This document shows, piece after piece, positions 62,271-64,000 of a stretch of 64,000 nt of DNA (positions within the stretch are counted from its first letter, which is position 1; the number at the start of each line of letters is the position of its first letter). The notes below the pieces were generated by a model that worked only from the letters and a program-made list of their open reading frames with translations, was not told the DNA's origin and ran no database searches. The stretch lies in NCBI GenBank assembly GCA_041743425.1, contig JBGTMS010000047.1, forward strand, positions 39,891-103,890, given 5' to 3'. The stretch comes from JTS-RE37 sp041743425 (GTDB taxonomy: Bacteria; Bacteroidota; Bacteroidia; Flavobacteriales; Flavobacteriaceae). The translations under genes were made by a program, and so were the position numbers.

Positions 62271-62299
62271 AGGCTGCCTGTAAAGGCAGTCTTTTTTTT
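62271..62299 (+). terminator. Terminator of the phosphonate/SusCD operon
   Basis: AGGCTGCC pairs with GGCAGTCT (one G-T) around TGTAAA and is followed by eight T. It lies 108 bp behind the last gene of the operon. Confidence 0.9.
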
Positions 62300-63250
62300 A
62301 ACTGCAGTTGAAAGGATCGTAACTTTAGCTCTGTGCCGAAAAATAAGGGCGAAGACAAATGTCCCCTGAGATTATTTATTGGCTATTAGATCTGTCTATA
62401 CGGGATGACCCTGTATCATATCAAATACCTATCAAAAAACAGAATATTCAGGCTATTTACAATTTCGTTATTCCCATACACAATTTAAAAGTTACAATCC
62501 ACAACTAACTAATTTAAATTTCTAATCCTTTTGATATAATAATGACATGTTGATCCTCTATAATTAATACTTTTTTCATATCTCGATGAAATAAAAGATA
62601 AGATATCACGAAATGTTCACCATTTCATATTATTATATATAGCTCGAAATATAAATGGTATCTCAGACAATACAATTGTCATCAAGATAACAACTATATT
62701 GGCACCTATCCAGAAAGGTGGCATTATATGTTTGCCCAGCTAATAATCTGATAGAGACCAACAACCCTTTAACCTATAATTTTCCCAGTGCTTAATTCAG
62801 AGATGACAGCGCCCCTCTGTGACTCTGACCTTTTCGAAGGTTTTATCATCTATTTATGTCTTAATAAACCGATTTCAGAAAGCCTGCTATTGAAAATATA
62901 TCCATAAGGAAGACTAATATAATGGAGGAAGGGATTTAGTTTTAAGGGATTAACTGGGAAGTTAAAAGCAATAAATCTAAGTATAGAAACCGATTGCAAT
63001 ATATTATTTGGCCAATGATCATTGAGTGGTCAATTCCATCTTCTTTCTTAGAGCCACTAGGTATAACTGCCATTGACATTAAATATGTTCAGAGGCCTTT
63101 TTATTAAAGTATTCACCATAGAGCCCAACAACTTTAATTTGCAGGCCAATGGTAACCTTTATCAGCAGAGCGCCGCTCGCTTTATGGCTCTTAAGTGAAC
63201 TTTGTTCTGCAGAACCTGAAGTGAGCTCTGCTCTACTTTTGGGAGGGTGG
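62300..63250. other. AT-rich gene-free stretch
   Basis: About 950 bp hold no credible ORF. It is strongly AT-rich from 62450 to 62700. An 85-codon plus-strand frame beginning at 63149 runs over a decayed minus-strand gene, so it is rejected. Confidence 0.5.
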
Positions 63251-63533
63251 TTATTTTATTTTATGCACATCAGGTGCACTACGAGTGGGTTCTTCGGAAA
63301 GTTCATCCGCCGCAGTAAATTCCAGTTTCTGAAAAAATTGCAAAGAGATTGCTGTTATCATCCGGGTTGCTCATTCCTTCAAACCAGTGCATCTCCTCCA
63401 TCTTAAAGTTTTCATGATGCAGTTGCAGTTCGTTTGAATGGCACTCCAGGTAGTCCGGTTTCAAATTAAAATCATCGGTATAACCCCCCTAAAGATCATC
63501 AAGGGCTTCCAGCGGGGTATCATACGTTCTCAT
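63251..63533 (-). pseudogene. Decayed small protein of the family misnamed 'phosphoribosylpyrophosphate synthetase'
   Basis: From the ATG at 63533 the frame reads MRTYDTPLEALDDL, then TAG, then GGYTDDFNLKPDYLECHSNE and HHENFKMEEMHWFEGMSNPD-DNSNLFAIFSETGI. This is the familiar small Bacteroidota protein (EGMSNPDD motif) carrying that misleading name. It contains the stop near codon 15. Its end is out of frame too: the expected C-terminus reappears as AADELSEE in another frame after an apparent deletion of about ten codons. The gene is dead. Confidence 0.8.
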
Positions 63534-63571
63534 CTCCTTGAATTTAATTAATAGTGTAGTATAATTTGAAA

Positions 63572-64000
63572 TTAATAATTCATTGATAAGCCCAGGCCCC
63601 ATCCCATATCGCTGTCATAATGGGTGGTCAGGCCCATATTCTTTCCCAATATGTATTTCATGCCGGCCATATATTCTGTATCGGTATTGACCATAAAACT
63701 CATCCGTAGTCGTGTTGTAAGAGGGATATCTTCACGCATCAATTGCAACCGCACGTTCCCATCCGTATAGACCTCTGCCTGGGCGACCACCAATAAAGGC
63801 AAGGTATATTCCGCCCCCAAACTCAGTACAGCACGGTTATCTTTGGTATTCTGCTGCCCGAAAATATTCCTTTCAATCTCATTGTGCCCCATTTTCCGAT
63901 ACCGCCAGTCGAATCCCACAAAAGGCATCAACCATTGCATTTTTCCAATGTATCTTCCAACATGGGTCTCTGATTCATACCCATGCATGTCATTGTAACC
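63572..64000 (-). CDS. C-terminal part of a probable multicopper oxidase-type protein (runs off window)
   Basis: The frame is open to the right edge, and the visible 142 residues are a C-terminal, membrane-barrel-like tail: GYNDMHGYESETHVGRYIGK, LSLGAEYTLPLLVVAQAEVY, MSFMVNTDTEYMAGMKYI, and a terminal GLSMNY. I recall this tail at the end of Bacteroidota multicopper-oxidase / copper-resistance (CopA/CopB-like) proteins. No copper ligands are visible in the fragment, so the assignment is tentative. The alternating strands support an outer-membrane barrel. Confidence 0.5.
   Translation of the reverse strand, partial: GYNDMHGYESETHVGRYIGKMQWLMPFVGFDWRYRKMGHNEIERNIFGQQNTKDNRAVLSLGAEYTLPLLVVAQAEVYTDGNVRLQLMREDIPLTTRLRMSFMVNTDTEYMAGMKYILGKNMGLTTHYDSDMGWGLGLSMNY

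Noticed and set aside
63149..63406. An 85-codon plus-strand frame
   Set aside because: Much of it is antisense to the decayed gene at 63251-63533, which has clear family sequence on the other strand.

Overview
The window looks like a chromosome segment of a marine Flavobacteriaceae (Bacteroidota). The signs are several TonB-dependent receptors with carboxypeptidase-like N-termini, a SusC/SusD pair, lineage-specific families (DUF3078, DUF6503, DUF5690, DUF4097), promoters of the Bacteroidota TTG...TAnnTTTG type, and a lycopene cyclase that implies carotenoid pigment. Genus and species cannot be named from the sequence alone.

Positions 1-41.5 kb are mostly core genome. In order they hold: a cut-off sialate O-acetylesterase, a DUF6503 protein and a PiT phosphate transporter with a PhoU-like tail; a gene-poor kilobase; a TonB receptor with an upstream beta-helix lipoprotein; dgt, a DUF3078 protein, dxs, tadA, a cold-shock gene, a ClC channel and aspS; a complete tetR-tolC-adaptor-RND efflux operon with a probable TetR operator; a polyprenyl synthase and crtY; a DtxR/MntR-type regulator with a ZIP transporter; an ECF sigma / anti-sigma-HEAT / DUF4097 operon; a feoA-feoB-Cys-rich cluster; a SCO protein and rseP. 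A tRNA-Asn at 41431 is preceded by a strong consensus promoter and about 190 nt of hairpin-rich sequence that may be an unannotated RNA.

From the tRNA onward the segment looks accessory. There are tandem 11-nt repeats beside the tRNA, a decayed IS3 copy and a lysine-rich histone-H1-like protein, then a phosphorus-scavenging region. First come a TonB receptor and a beta-propeller phytase. Then come a DUF5690 MFS-like permease, a TIGR03364-type FAD oxidoreductase and a phosphonatase-like HAD hydrolase, facing an XRE-cupin regulator. Last comes a compact operon: SusC, SusD, an alkaline-phosphatase-superfamily lipoprotein with HEX_C-like and PA14-like domains, a secreted MBL-fold hydrolase, a PLP enzyme resembling (R)-1-hydroxy-2-aminoethylphosphonate ammonia-lyase, and a second alkaline-phosphatase-superfamily enzyme. 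I read these together as a SusCD-based phosphonate utilisation locus: SusCD imports a phosphonate-bearing ester or polymer, exported hydrolases free an aminophosphonate, DUF5690 carries it inward, and the lyase, oxidase and HAD enzyme release phosphate. This is the most interesting system in the window.

The right end carries an AT-rich gene-free stretch, a decayed small gene and the C-terminus of a probable multicopper oxidase-type protein. Decay elsewhere includes a one-base frameshift in a DUF423 gene and an ASPIC/UnbV fragment behind crtY. A MITE-like repeat of about 100 bp occurs twice. No CRISPR array, rRNA, prophage or intact integrase was seen.
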